Positions 1-8,456 of a stretch of 64,000 nucleotides of DNA are shown in pieces. The stretch is taken from contig NZ_CP012529.1 of the NCBI RefSeq assembly GCF_001593285.1, forward strand, positions 2,356,001-2,420,000. Direction: 5' to 3'. The notes below the pieces were generated by a model that did no database searches, was not told where the DNA came from, and saw only the letters and a list, made by a program, of their open reading frames with translations. Numbering within the stretch: the stretch's first letter is position 1; the number at the start of each line of letters is the position of its first letter. Both the position numbers and the translations under genes were made by a program. The stretch is from Psychrobacter sp. P2G3 (GTDB lineage Bacteria > Pseudomonadota > Gammaproteobacteria > Pseudomonadales > Moraxellaceae).

Positions 1-582
1 CTGTATAAACGGCATTGGAAAGTCATTTTGCTGCGTCATTGGCGTTTTTACAAAACCTGGTACCACTAAACTAACATCGACATGGTGCGGTGCTAGGCTA
101 ATTTGCAAGGTTTTCATTAAGTAATGAATCGCAGCTTTCGAGCTACCGTAAGCTTCCGCACGGGCAAATGGCACATAAGCCGAAGCAGAACCAAGGCCGA
201 CTAAACGTCCTTTTGAGGCAATGAGTTTGGGCAACACGCCTTCGATAGCATGTGATAGCGTACCCATATTGACCGACATGACTTTCATAAAGACGCTACT
301 ATCAAAATTGGGCATATCTAAATACTCACACATGCCTGCGCCACAAATCGCTAAATCAATTTGATTTACTTTGTCAAAGGCCTCGATGACCTTGTCGCGA
401 TCCATCAGATCTAAATCAATCGGTGTTGCGCCTAGGTCTTTTAGCTCTGCTAATGCCTTGTCATCACGCCCAACCGCGTACACTTCATGACCATCTTGTA
501 AGTAGTCCTTTGCCAATTGATAGCCAATACCAGAGGTTGCACCAGTGATTAAAATATGTAGTTTTCTAGGAGAGTCCGTCAT
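1..582 (-). CDS. Short-chain dehydrogenase/reductase, C-terminal part outside window
   Basis: The reverse strand reads 194 codons without a stop from an ATG at 582 to the window edge, so the 3' end is missing. The start is followed by a Rossmann glycine motif TGATSGIG (about residues 14-21), the NAD-ribose region, and the SDR active-site pattern with a serine in GSASAY and a YxxSK pair (YGSSK). This is a classical SDR oxidoreductase using NAD(P)(H). The substrate cannot be told from these motifs. It is divergent from the aminotransferase gene, with about 490 bases between them, so the two are probably separately regulated. Confidence 0.85.
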   Translation of the reverse strand, partial: MTDSPRKLHILITGATSGIGYQLAKDYLQDGHEVYAVGRDDKALAELKDLGATPIDLDLMDRDKVIEAFDKVNQIDLAICGAGMCEYLDMPNFDSSVFMKVMSVNMGTLSHAIEGVLPKLIASKGRLVGLGSASAYVPFARAEAYGSSKAAIHYLMKTLQISLAPHHVDVSLVVPGFVKTPMTQQNDFPMPFIQ

Positions 583-1069
583 CGTAAGATCCTTTTTTGA
601 GTGGTCTTTTTTCAGTAGTTCTTTGAAGTAGCTTGTTAAATACCGAAATTTTTATAAATTCAAAAATATGAATATGTTAAGAGATAATACTAGGTATCTC
701 TGTTAGCAATAATCTTATCGAAACTTCTAATTCATTTAATAAAACTAAATAATAGGCAGTTAAATAATTATAGTATAAGGACTGATAATTACTGTTGTAA
801 CTTCGCAAGATGTTTCTTATAAATGTTGTTGTTTAGAACCAACTTTCTTTCTTACACTAGCCACAGCAATGCCCTATTGCCAATTAAGACAGCGCAATAT
901 CAGCATGCTACAATGCCAAGAATGAACTTATTAAAGTTAATATAAAGGCCTTCATGGATTTATATTCAACCCAGCCTTCCAGTTTTTACCCCGTACTAAC
1001 GATAACTAATAACGCTATATAATTAGCCTTGATTACCCAACTTTTACTCCCCGCTAAAAAGGAGCTCTC
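583..1069. other. Divergent intergenic region (SDR / aminotransferase)
   Basis: AT-rich spacer with no credible reading frame. A possible promoter for the aminotransferase is a TACAAT box at 909-914 with an imperfect -35 (AAGACA, 886-891) 17 bases upstream. No long repeats were seen. Confidence 0.4.
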
Positions 1070-2272
1070 ATGAGCGAATTGCAACTGTCTGACCGCGTCA
1101 ACAACATTAAACCATCACCTACCCTAGCTATTACTAATAAAGCCAAAGAGCTAAAAGCGTCTGGTAAAGACATCATTGGTTTGGGCGCAGGCGAGCCTGA
1201 CTTTGATACCCCAGAACACGTAAAACAAGCAGCAATTCAAGCGATTAACGAAGGTTTTACTAAGTACACCGCTGTCGATGGCACCCCAGAGCTTAAAAAA
1301 GCCATTATTGAGAAGTTCAAGCGTGATAATGACCTCAGCTATGAGCCTAATGAGATTTTGGTATCGGTCGGTGGCAAGCAGTCATTCTTTAACCTTGCGC
1401 AAGCTTTTATCAATCCAGGTGATGAAGTCATCATTCCAGCACCGTATTGGGTCAGCTATCCTGACATGGTTATCATCGCTGAAGGTGTGCCAGTCATTGT
1501 GAAGTGTCCAGCTGAGCAAGACTTTAAAATCACTGCCGAACAGTTAGAAGCGGCCATCACTGACAAAACCAAATTGTTGGTGCTGAATAGCCCCTCTAAC
1601 CCAACGGGCATGATTTATACCTTAGATGAGCTAAAAGCCATCGCTGAGGTGCTCAAAAAGCATCTACAAGTTTATGTAGTCTCAGATGATATGTATGAGC
1701 ACATTCGCTGGACAGGTGATAAGTTCTACAACATCTTAAATGCCGCACCTGAGCTAAAAGAGCGTGCGATTATTTTAAATGGCGTATCAAAAGCGTATGC
1801 GATGACTGGTTGGCGTATTGGTTATGCAGGTGGCCCTGCTAAATTAATCGGCGCAATGAAAAAAGTACAATCACAATCAACCTCATGCCCAGCATCGATC
1901 AGTCAAGTCGCTGCCGAAGCGGCTATCAGCGGTGACCAAAGCGTATTGACGCCTATGGTCGAAGCTTTCGAGAAGCGTTGTGACCTCGTCGTCGATGGCT
2001 TAAATGCGATTAAAGGCATTACTTGTCTGCGTCCTGATGGCGCATTCTATGTCTATCCTAATGTCGTGCCATTGATTAAAGCGGCTGGTCTCTCGTCTTG
2101 TACTGAATTCTCAGAATGGTTATTGGAAAAAGTCGGTGTCGCGGTCGTCCCTGGTGATGCATTTGGTCTTGGTGGCTACATGCGTATCTCATATGCCACT
2201 GATGAAGCTACTTTAAAAGATGCCCTATCACGTATTGAAAAAGCGGTTGCAGACCTTGATGTTACTGAGTAA
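1070..2272 (+). CDS. aspC: Aspartate aminotransferase, class I PLP enzyme
   Basis: Transfers the amino group between aspartate and 2-oxoglutarate in the cytoplasm, linking the TCA cycle to amino-acid synthesis. The 400-residue length fits the bacterial type-Ib family. Visible motifs are SNPTG (about 176-180), the PLP lysine K241 in GVSKAYAMTGWRIGY, and the substrate arginine near the C-terminus in YMRISYA. The ATG at 1070 follows a good AAGGAG site. It is monocistronic: a hairpin terminator follows and the next gene is a tRNA with its own promoter. Related enzymes of this class may act on other amino acids, so substrate specificity is inferred. Confidence 0.9.
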   Translation: MSELQLSDRVNNIKPSPTLAITNKAKELKASGKDIIGLGAGEPDFDTPEHVKQAAIQAINEGFTKYTAVDGTPELKKAIIEKFKRDNDLSYEPNEILVSVGGKQSFFNLAQAFINPGDEVIIPAPYWVSYPDMVIIAEGVPVIVKCPAEQDFKITAEQLEAAITDKTKLLVLNSPSNPTGMIYTLDELKAIAEVLKKHLQVYVVSDDMYEHIRWTGDKFYNILNAAPELKERAIILNGVSKAYAMTGWRIGYAGGPAKLIGAMKKVQSQSTSCPASISQVAAEAAISGDQSVLTPMVEAFEKRCDLVVDGLNAIKGITCLRPDGAFYVYPNVVPLIKAAGLSSCTEFSEWLLEKVGVAVVPGDAFGLGGYMRISYATDEATLKDALSRIEKAVADLDVTE

Positions 2273-2325
2273 GTTTTAGTAGAAACTCGTTTAAAAATAG
2301 CTGACTTAATAGTAAGTTTTAAACT

Positions 2326-2365
2326 AAAAAAGACGTCTATGATATCTATCGTAGGTGTCTTTTTT
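2326..2365 (+). terminator. Terminator of the aminotransferase gene
   Basis: A-rich 5' arm (AAAAAAGAC) pairs with GTCTTTTTT. Inner pairs CTATGA/TATCGTAG (with G-T wobbles) extend the stem, and a T run follows. Confidence 0.75.
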
Positions 2366-2461
2366 CATATATTTCTTAAATTTTTCAACTTCAAAAATAC
2401 GCTTATAACGGGATTTGTAAGCACAGAAAAATATAATTTTTGTAGAAAATGCGAAAAAAGC

Positions 2462-2489
2462 TTGACGTATCTTTTATTTTTGCTAGAAT
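2462..2489 (+). promoter_or_regulatory. Sigma-70-type promoter of tRNA-Asn copy 1
   Basis: TTGACG at 2462-2467 and TAGAAT at 2484-2489 with a 16-base spacer. A GC-rich discriminator (CGCCCC) follows, as is usual for stringently controlled stable RNA promoters. Confidence 0.7.
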
Positions 2490-2561
2490 ACGCCCCACTT
2501 AGCAAGAACTCGTTAGAGCCTTCTAAGTCTCGTTGTAAGAAGTTAAACACTTACAGCTTAT

Positions 2562-2637
2562 TCTCCAATAGCTCAGTTGGTAGAGCAACGGACTGTTAAT
2601 CCGTGTGTCCCTGGTTCGAGCCCAGGTTGGAGAGCCA
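2562..2637 (+). tRNA. tRNA-Asn (GTT), copy 1
   Basis: A 76-base cloverleaf with the 3' CCA encoded. The acceptor stem TCTCCAA pairs with TTGGAGA, the D arm is GCTC...GAGC, the anticodon GTT lies at 2595-2597, and the T arm contains GGTTCGAGCC. It sits alone between its own promoter and terminator. A near-identical second copy begins at 3110. Confidence 0.97.
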
Positions 2638-2694
2638 AATTTTAGTAGTAAACTACTTTGAATTATTATTAATTCAATTATGGCATTTGCCAAA

Positions 2695-2723
2695 ACCCTC
2701 GTCGATTTGATGAGGGTTTTTTT
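2695..2723 (+). terminator. Terminator after tRNA-Asn copy 1
   Basis: Nine-pair stem ACCCTCGTC / GATGAGGGT with a GATTT loop and seven T. Confidence 0.85.
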
Positions 2724-3109
2724 ATGGGTGCTATATGCGCAACTCTACGATTAACCTTAGATAGTTAGCCCTAAATAATTTGACTAGAAAAAACTTAATC
2801 AAAAACAATCGCAGCTTGGCTATTACTCAAGTTTTCACCTGCATTAACCATCTTATCTGTCTTTGCTTAAATCAAACTCTTACTTCCAACCAAAATAGCT
2901 TGAAAAAACGACAAATAATGGTCAAATATGCAGCACAATTAGCACTAAACATCGTTAAATCAAAAATTATCATCAATAACTGATGATTAGTGATTTATTT
3001 GGTTGACAGGCTACAGCTACTTGGCTAAAATGTGCCCCACATAACGCAAACGAGCTTAGTGCTTGCTATGTCAGACACGTTCAGCAGGTTTGCCGTTATC
3101 ACAGCTTAT
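2724..3109. other. Spacer between the two tRNA-Asn genes
   Basis: No convincing gene. An open frame at 2780-2983 has no ribosome-binding site and low-complexity content. The right part carries the promoter and leader of the second tRNA-Asn. Confidence 0.6.
3003..3031 (+). promoter_or_regulatory. Sigma-70 promoter of tRNA-Asn copy 2
   Basis: Perfect TTGACA at 3003-3008, 17-base spacer, TAAAAT at 3026-3031, and a GC-rich discriminator GTGCCCC. Confidence 0.8.
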
Positions 3110-3185
3110 TCCCCAATAGCTCAGTTGGTAGAGCAACGGACTGTTAATCCGTGTGTCCCTGGTTCGAGCCCAGGTTGGGGAGCCA
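3110..3185 (+). tRNA. tRNA-Asn (GTT), copy 2
   Basis: Identical to the copy at 2562 except that one acceptor-stem pair differs (TCCCCAA with TTGGGGA), so pairing is kept. The CCA is encoded. The leader just upstream, ACAGCTTATTC, is shared with copy 1. Confidence 0.97.
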
Positions 3186-3192
3186 TATATTG

Positions 3193-3227
3193 AAAAGCCT
3201 TCATCTACTATTGATGAAGGCTTTTTT
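3193..3227 (+). terminator. Terminator after tRNA-Asn copy 2
   Basis: Stem AAAAGCCTTCATC / GATGAAGGCTTTT with a seven-base loop and a T run. Confidence 0.9.
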
Positions 3228-3417
3228 ATGGTTATTGTTTTTGCCTCTGTAGTGTTCTTTGCAGTGGTTTTGTTGTATGGTAAGTAGTATTGATAACTGT
3301 TGATCTATAACGGCTATCTAAAATATTTATAAGTAACTACTGTGAGCGTCAATTGCAGATGAATAGCTACTATTATTCTTGTTCTTTGTTTTTAGTCACT
3401 AAAAGTAATGGTTTATT

Positions 3418-3747
3418 ATGATACCTGTACGCATAAAAAATAAGTTCTCTGATCATCCGCAAAAAATCATGCGCCCGATCAGTATTCGCCTCTCTGAGGA
3501 GATGATTGAGCTGCTAGAGGCAACTTCATCGGAGCTTGGATTTAAACGCATTCAAGGGCTGATTCGCTTGTACATTCGCCAAGGGCTTGACCGTGATCAT
3601 CAAGACTATACCTTAGCACATGATGAAGTTTTTATTGAGACCTTGCGTAAGCGCGGTGTCAGCCAACGTATCATTGATGAAGCAATTGTGGTCACTCACA
3701 ATAATAACATCACGCATCCGTTGACTGAATTACAAAATAACGACTAG
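3418..3747 (+). CDS. Small protein with ribbon-helix-helix-like segment, unknown role
   Basis: A 109-residue protein of no recognised family. After about 18 basic residues there is a segment (about 19-60) beginning MRPISIRLSEEMIELLEA, a short strand followed by two helices. This resembles the Arc/MetJ ribbon-helix-helix DNA-binding fold; the resemblance is judged by eye. The C-terminal half is mixed charged. No strong ribosome-binding site precedes the ATG at 3418, and an internal ATG at codon 19 is a possible start. It stands alone with no toxin-like partner and ends at its own terminator, so an orphan DNA-binding regulator is possible but unproven. Confidence 0.6.
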   Translation: MIPVRIKNKFSDHPQKIMRPISIRLSEEMIELLEATSSELGFKRIQGLIRLYIRQGLDRDHQDYTLAHDEVFIETLRKRGVSQRIIDEAIVVTHNNNITHPLTELQNND

Positions 3748-3808
3748 ATCTGGCCTACGTACTGGATTAGTTATTAGTTATTGGTACTAATGTTCTAAGA
3801 GATAGATA

Positions 3809-3860
3809 AAAAAAGCTAGCAGCTAGGTTGCTTAAACGCACTTATCTGCTAGCTTTTTTA
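3809..3860 (+). terminator. Terminator after the ribbon-helix-helix-like gene
   Basis: Thirteen-pair stem AAAAAGCTAGCAG / CTGCTAGCTTTTT with a 23-base loop, ending in a T run. Confidence 0.85.
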
Positions 3861-4204
3861 TGGTTGTATTTTGCGTACCTTATTTTCAACAACCTACTTT
3901 ATTATTTACCTTACTACTTTTCGCAACTATTCTTTATCCCTAGTCTATCTCTACTCTATTGTTAATCGTATAAATCCTTCTTTTTTATTATATAAAGCTT
4001 CTCTTTCTATCATATAAAACTTTAATGTTAAGCATAATTTAACATAACAGCCAACGATGACTCATAATACTACTCATCAAAATACGGTATATTGCAATTG
4101 AAGTGAGTTGCAGTAAGGCCGATTCAATCCTAATAGGCAAAATAGATTTAACCCTGCCACTATATAATAATTAGAGAGTCTATTAGAAAACAACAAGGAG
4201 GTAG
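3861..4204. other. AT-rich spacer before the lipoprotein gene
   Basis: No gene seen. The sequence is AT-rich and should hold the promoter of the lipoprotein gene, but no promoter box is clear enough to call. Confidence 0.5.
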
Positions 4205-5023
4205 ATGATGGTAAATTTTTTGAAGAAACGATTGGTAGCGAGCACGCACGCTTTGGCACATCGCTCTAATACCTCGCATAAAATTCGTGCTCAATACTCT
4301 TACCAGCGTATGAGCACAACTGCATTGCTTGTCTTGTGCCTAGGAGCATTACCTTTAGTAAGTGGCTGCTCAAAGCCGCAGACTGATCCCAGTAAGCAGA
4401 CCATACCAACTAACTCTGATCAATGGCAGACAAAGCTAGGAGATACCTTTGAGCAGCTACCTGAGGGTGATAGACAGCTGCTTAGCCGCTACATGCTACG
4501 AATGAAGCTTAGCGGTGCCTACGAGTCTGGAGCGATGCCACGCATAACGATTAAGCAAGCGCTAGTACAACAACGCGAGTACGAGCGCCTGCATCCTAAC
4601 AATCCAACTGGTAAAAAAAGCCCTGTTGTTATAAATCAACAGAAAGGCGCTATTCATGCCTTAACTTATCCTGTCGCCCTACTACCAGTCAAGACCAGCG
4701 ATAGCGATAGCTTAAATCAGGTGAAGCTACAGTTTATGCTGTCTAATCATGGCACAGTGGCTATTAAGAGCTTTCAAGGAACACTGCTAATGAAAGACGC
4801 AAAGCTGACAAAAGGCAAAAAATTTAATGTGCCGTTAACGCAGTTCAAATCGCCAATCGAGCCGGAGCAATCTGGCAAAATAATCATTGAGAGTAGTATT
4901 GAGGATATCAATGTCATGCGTGCGATTAGAAATGCACAAGATGTGACAATAGAAATTAGTGAAGGTACGCTAACTCTGACGGATGGACAGAATATTAAGT
5001 TTGTAAACGCGCTTGCGAAGTAG
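4205..5023 (+). CDS. Putative lipoprotein of unknown function
   Basis: A 272-residue protein with an unusually long basic N-terminal stretch (about 35 residues), a hydrophobic core, and a lipobox LVSGC with the modified cysteine at about residue 55, so membrane anchoring after signal peptidase II cleavage is expected. The remainder is soluble, with a beta-rich region after residue 150. No family was recognised. A strong AAGGAGG lies at 4195-4201; it fits the ATG at 4208 better than the one at 4205. An internal ATG at 4310 would give a normal-length signal peptide but has no ribosome-binding site. The gene is followed by a bidirectional terminator. Confidence 0.75.
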   Translation: MMVNFLKKRLVASTHALAHRSNTSHKIRAQYSYQRMSTTALLVLCLGALPLVSGCSKPQTDPSKQTIPTNSDQWQTKLGDTFEQLPEGDRQLLSRYMLRMKLSGAYESGAMPRITIKQALVQQREYERLHPNNPTGKKSPVVINQQKGAIHALTYPVALLPVKTSDSDSLNQVKLQFMLSNHGTVAIKSFQGTLLMKDAKLTKGKKFNVPLTQFKSPIEPEQSGKIIIESSIEDINVMRAIRNAQDVTIEISEGTLTLTDGQNIKFVNALAK

Positions 5024-5114
5024 ACTGTTTAATTCATATTAAGGCTAATTAAATGTTTTACTGCTAGATATATTGTAAGTTATTTGGCTTATAATTCTAT
5101 AAAAAATAGCCATA

Positions 5115-5149
5115 AAAAAGCCCCAATCAGTTATTGATTGGGGCTTTTT
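5115..5149. terminator. Bidirectional terminator between lipoprotein gene and tRNA-Ser
   Basis: Fifteen-pair stem AAAAAGCCCCAATCA / TGATTGGGGCTTTTT with a five-base loop. The A and T runs allow termination from both sides. Confidence 0.9.
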
Positions 5150-5154
5150 GAATT

Positions 5155-5245
5155 TGGCGGAGACGGAGAGATTCGAACTCTCGAAGGGCTATGAACCCTT
5201 GTCGGTTTTCAAGACCGGTGCATTCAACCGCTCTGCCACGTCTCC
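5155..5245 (-). tRNA. tRNA-Ser (TGA)
   Basis: A 91-base cloverleaf on the reverse strand starting GGAGACGTGGCAGAGCGG and ending in encoded CCA. Anticodon TGA lies in CTTGAAAAC, and the long variable arm is that of a class-II tRNA. The acceptor stem GGAGACG pairs with CGTCTCC. Confidence 0.97.
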
Positions 5246-5307
5246 ATTTGTGCATCATTATAGCGATATGAAATGAGAATGCAAGCGCATATTTCAAAAA
5301 ACTTGAA

Positions 5308-6489
5308 TTATTTTACCGCTGGACGTTTTTTACTTATTTCTTGCTTACTAGAAGCTAGGTGCAAACACATATCAAGAAGCCTATTCGCATAGCCCCACTC
5401 ATTATCATACCAAGCAAAAACCTTATATTGATTACCTATTTGCATAAGCTGCTGACCATCAATGATGAGTGACTCAGGCTGATGAATAAAGTCACTTGAT
5501 ACTAGAGGTTCATCGGTATAGGCCATAATATCGAGCAAATGCGCTTGGCTGGCAGATTTAAGCACTTCTCGCATGTTATCCACGCTAACATCTGGCGCAT
5601 TAAATACAAAGGTCACATCAATCGCTGCAACATCAATGGTTGGTACTCGAATAGAATGACCATTAATCTTCCCTACCATTGCTGGCAACACGCGTTCCGT
5701 GGCTGCGATACTACTAGAAGTCGTAGGAATAATATTATAGCCAGAAGCACGCGCTCGTCTTGGGTCTCGGTGAGCCTGATCAAGTACTGTCTGATCAGCG
5801 GTGACCGAATGTATCTCTGTCATCATCGCCGACTCTACACCAAATGCTTTATCAAGCGTATCAATCAGCGGTACTAATGCCTGCGTAGTACAAGAGACGC
5901 TAGAAATAATCGGTAGCTTGCACGTTAGCGACTCAGTATTTACGCCCATGACAATACAAGCGTCGACATCATCAAAGGGCGCAGCTCCAATAATAACTTG
6001 TTGTGCCCCAGCTTCGATATGCAAATGTGCTTGCTCATAAGAGCGAAAATGTCCCGTACACTCTAAGACCACATCGATTCCAAGCGTCTGCCATGGTAGC
6101 TGCTTAGGATCTGGCTCTGAGAGCATGCGTATACAGTAAGTATGATTGTTTTTAGTTAAGCATAGCTGAGTTTCACTATATTCGTCGGCCAAGCCTTCTA
6201 CTATGTCCGCACTAACGCCAAGACGGCTCAATCGACCATGAGTGCTATCAAACTTTAATAGGTGCAATAAAATATCGGGGGATGCCAAGTCATTAATAGC
6301 CACTACATGAATCGCTCGTCCAAGCACCTCAAAACGCTCTAGCAGTGCGCGCAGTACATTACGCCCTATACGTCCAAAACCATTAATAGCGACTCTTAGT
6401 GGCTGCGTGTGCTCACTGGTAGCATGAAACACCGCTGCTACTGCAGGATCTGACGTGAGTCGATAGTTGGCACTAGAAAAATCAGGCAT
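5308..6489 (-). CDS. epd: Erythrose-4-phosphate / glyceraldehyde-3-phosphate dehydrogenase family
   Basis: NAD-dependent aldose-phosphate dehydrogenase of the GAPDH fold. The NAD motif INGFGRIGRN lies near residues 35-44, the catalytic cysteine is C200 in SVSCTTQALVP, and the base histidine H227 is in TEIHS. Several stretches (RRARASGYNIIP, SDFIHQPESLIIDG, PWQTLGIDVVLECTG) resemble E. coli Epd more than GapA, favouring the E4P enzyme that supplies pyridoxal-phosphate synthesis. The symbol is therefore tentative. It is 393 residues, with about 30 extra at the N-terminus, and the usual NCLAP or NCIIP after the cysteine is QALVP. No neighbour from the pgk/fba/tkt operon is adjacent. Confidence 0.75.
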   Translation of the reverse strand: MPDFSSANYRLTSDPAVAAVFHATSEHTQPLRVAINGFGRIGRNVLRALLERFEVLGRAIHVVAINDLASPDILLHLLKFDSTHGRLSRLGVSADIVEGLADEYSETQLCLTKNNHTYCIRMLSEPDPKQLPWQTLGIDVVLECTGHFRSYEQAHLHIEAGAQQVIIGAAPFDDVDACIVMGVNTESLTCKLPIISSVSCTTQALVPLIDTLDKAFGVESAMMTEIHSVTADQTVLDQAHRDPRRARASGYNIIPTTSSSIAATERVLPAMVGKINGHSIRVPTIDVAAIDVTFVFNAPDVSVDNMREVLKSASQAHLLDIMAYTDEPLVSSDFIHQPESLIIDGQQLMQIGNQYKVFAWYDNEWGYANRLLDMCLHLASSKQEISKKRPAVK

Positions 6490-6542
6490 AACAAGGTATC
6501 GCTATAAAAGTAGGGGATAATATAGGGAGCAAGATTGCAAGC

Positions 6543-8456
6543 CTACGGTGTAATAAAAATCAGCGCCAAACGAATAGTATTGTAATCAACACTTTGTTTA
6601 AGACTCTCGTAAATAGGCTTGATTTTCACACTACCATTATCGTTAAAATCATTCGGATTATTGGCGACTTTAATCGCCACATAGGCATTACCTACTGCCA
6701 TCATTACTTCGTCATCAGGACGCAGATGATCACAGGCAAGGCTTGGGTCTTGGCGTTTGAGATCACTAATGTGGCGCATAATCGTTGACTGCGCAAGCTC
6801 ACGCGTCTGTGCTATATCAGCGATAGATAAGCTTTCTTCTAAGAGCAGCCGCGTCGCTAACAAGGTGCTTTCCGATTTATCAGAGACTTGATTGCCCAGT
6901 TTTTGTTTCTTATCTTGCTGCGCCTGTACCTGTTCGCGGCGTTTCTTTTGTAGACTTGTATACGCGTCAATGACTGACTGACTCAGTGTACCGCCTGCTT
7001 TCAAAACAAACTTTTCATGCGCCTGCTTCATGCTTTCTTCATCAAGCATTGCATAGTTGGCATCAGCTTCATCGGACAGCACCAAAAAGCGTTTGTCGGC
7101 CCCGCGTGCCAGTGGATCAAGTTGCAAGCTCATATCATTCATACCCAGCAGCTGCAAACCCGCCAGCGACTTAAGCCGTGATAACGCCACATAACCTTGT
7201 CCCAGCTCAAAAGTACGTGACAAGTCAATTTCCGCAGCATCAAGGGTCATGCCTTGCGACTTATGAATGGTAATCGCCCAAGCTAAGCATAATGGTACTT
7301 GCAAATAACTTGCTAGCACGTCTCCAGTCTCATCTTCGATTATCCACTCTTCAGGCTCAGCGATGACTTCACGTCCTGAATTAAGCCTAACCACTGGCAT
7401 TTTCTGCGTCGTTAGCTTTTTAGCTTTGGGCTTCTCTTTATCTTTGCTTTTGTTTTTGGCAGTATCTGTATCACTGTCCGTACTGCCGTCTTCTTCAATT
7501 AAAGGGTCACTATTGTCTTTGCTGTCATCGACCTTTACTGCCGCAAAGCCTATCAACTCACCCATCGTGCCATTAGAGACGCCAAGCTCGGTATTGTTTT
7601 TGATAAACATCACTTTTGCGCCAACTTTGAGAATGAGCTCATCTTGAGTACGCACCGTCTTTTTGAGTGTCTCAACCAGTTTACTATCGCCAGTCACCGT
7701 GGACTCAAAACGCATCATCTCGCCATCTAACGCTGCCAGTTCTTTGTCATTGATTTTATTGACGTTGAGATTGTGCGTGTACAGACGTGTACGCTTGATA
7801 TCGACGTTTTGATCAAAGGTAGCTTCTAACGCAGCAATCGCTTCAAAAGTGACTTCTTGGCGACGGATTTGGTTAAGAATATCGTCTAAATCAAGCCCGC
7901 CATTAGCTGCCTCGCTCACTTGCCGATGTTGCTCAGACAGATAGCAAATATGAAACTTGGCATCAAGCCAAGCCTCCGACATAAAAGCGAACTTCTCACG
8001 GTTACTCTCGCCCTTACTGCCAATTGGCGGTAGCTGAAAAAAGTCTCCAGCGACAACGACCTGAATACCACCAAATGCCTTGTCATTTTTGCGCACATGC
8101 TTAAGCACTTGGCTGACCAAATTGATCTGCTTGGCATGCAACATCGATATCTCATCAATAATTAGAACAGCAGTGTCTTTCAACCTGTCCGCTAAAAATT
8201 GTTTGCGTGATAAATTGGTTAAATCACGATCAGTTAGCTCATCTTTAATACCGATGCCCGACCAGCTATGAATAGTTGTGCCGTTCATGTGTGTGGCCGC
8301 GATACCGGTACTTGCAGTGACAGCGACTGGCACACGGCGCGCACGCAAATAATTGATATATTGATTGAGAGTATAAGTCTTACCTGAACCTGCTGAGCCT
8401 GTCAAAAATACATTTTGACCTGTTTTTAAGATATCAAGAGCAGAAGATTGACGCAT
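6543..8456 (-). CDS. Pif1-like superfamily 1 DNA helicase with C-terminal helix-turn-helix
   Basis: ATP-dependent 5'-3' helicase type of 637 residues. Walker A GSAGSGKT is at 20-27, Walker B LIIDEISML has its DE at 101-102, GDFFQLPP is motif III, and the C-terminal helicase motif AITIHKSQGMTLDAAEID is followed by YVALSRLKS. About residues 320-355 form a low-complexity Asp/Ser then Lys-rich insert. The last roughly 120 residues contain SIADIAQTRELAQSTIMRHI, a helix-turn-helix like the HTH_40 domain found at RecQ C-termini. A role in genome maintenance is inferred. It is monocistronic and the ribosome-binding site is weak. Confidence 0.85.
   Translation of the reverse strand: MRQSSALDILKTGQNVFLTGSAGSGKTYTLNQYINYLRARRVPVAVTASTGIAATHMNGTTIHSWSGIGIKDELTDRDLTNLSRKQFLADRLKDTAVLIIDEISMLHAKQINLVSQVLKHVRKNDKAFGGIQVVVAGDFFQLPPIGSKGESNREKFAFMSEAWLDAKFHICYLSEQHRQVSEAANGGLDLDDILNQIRRQEVTFEAIAALEATFDQNVDIKRTRLYTHNLNVNKINDKELAALDGEMMRFESTVTGDSKLVETLKKTVRTQDELILKVGAKVMFIKNNTELGVSNGTMGELIGFAAVKVDDSKDNSDPLIEEDGSTDSDTDTAKNKSKDKEKPKAKKLTTQKMPVVRLNSGREVIAEPEEWIIEDETGDVLASYLQVPLCLAWAITIHKSQGMTLDAAEIDLSRTFELGQGYVALSRLKSLAGLQLLGMNDMSLQLDPLARGADKRFLVLSDEADANYAMLDEESMKQAHEKFVLKAGGTLSQSVIDAYTSLQKKRREQVQAQQDKKQKLGNQVSDKSESTLLATRLLLEESLSIADIAQTRELAQSTIMRHISDLKRQDPSLACDHLRPDDEVMMAVGNAYVAIKVANNPNDFNDNGSVKIKPIYESLKQSVDYNTIRLALIFITP

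Noticed and set aside
2339..2599. Open frame running into tRNA-Asn copy 1
   Set aside because: It overlaps a confident tRNA gene, its promoter and a terminator, so it is not a gene.
2780..2983. A 67-codon frame between the tRNA-Asn genes
   Set aside because: No ribosome site, random-looking composition, and it lies in an AT-rich spacer.
3418..3747. Antitoxin of a toxin-antitoxin pair
   Set aside because: No second small gene overlaps or follows it before the terminator.
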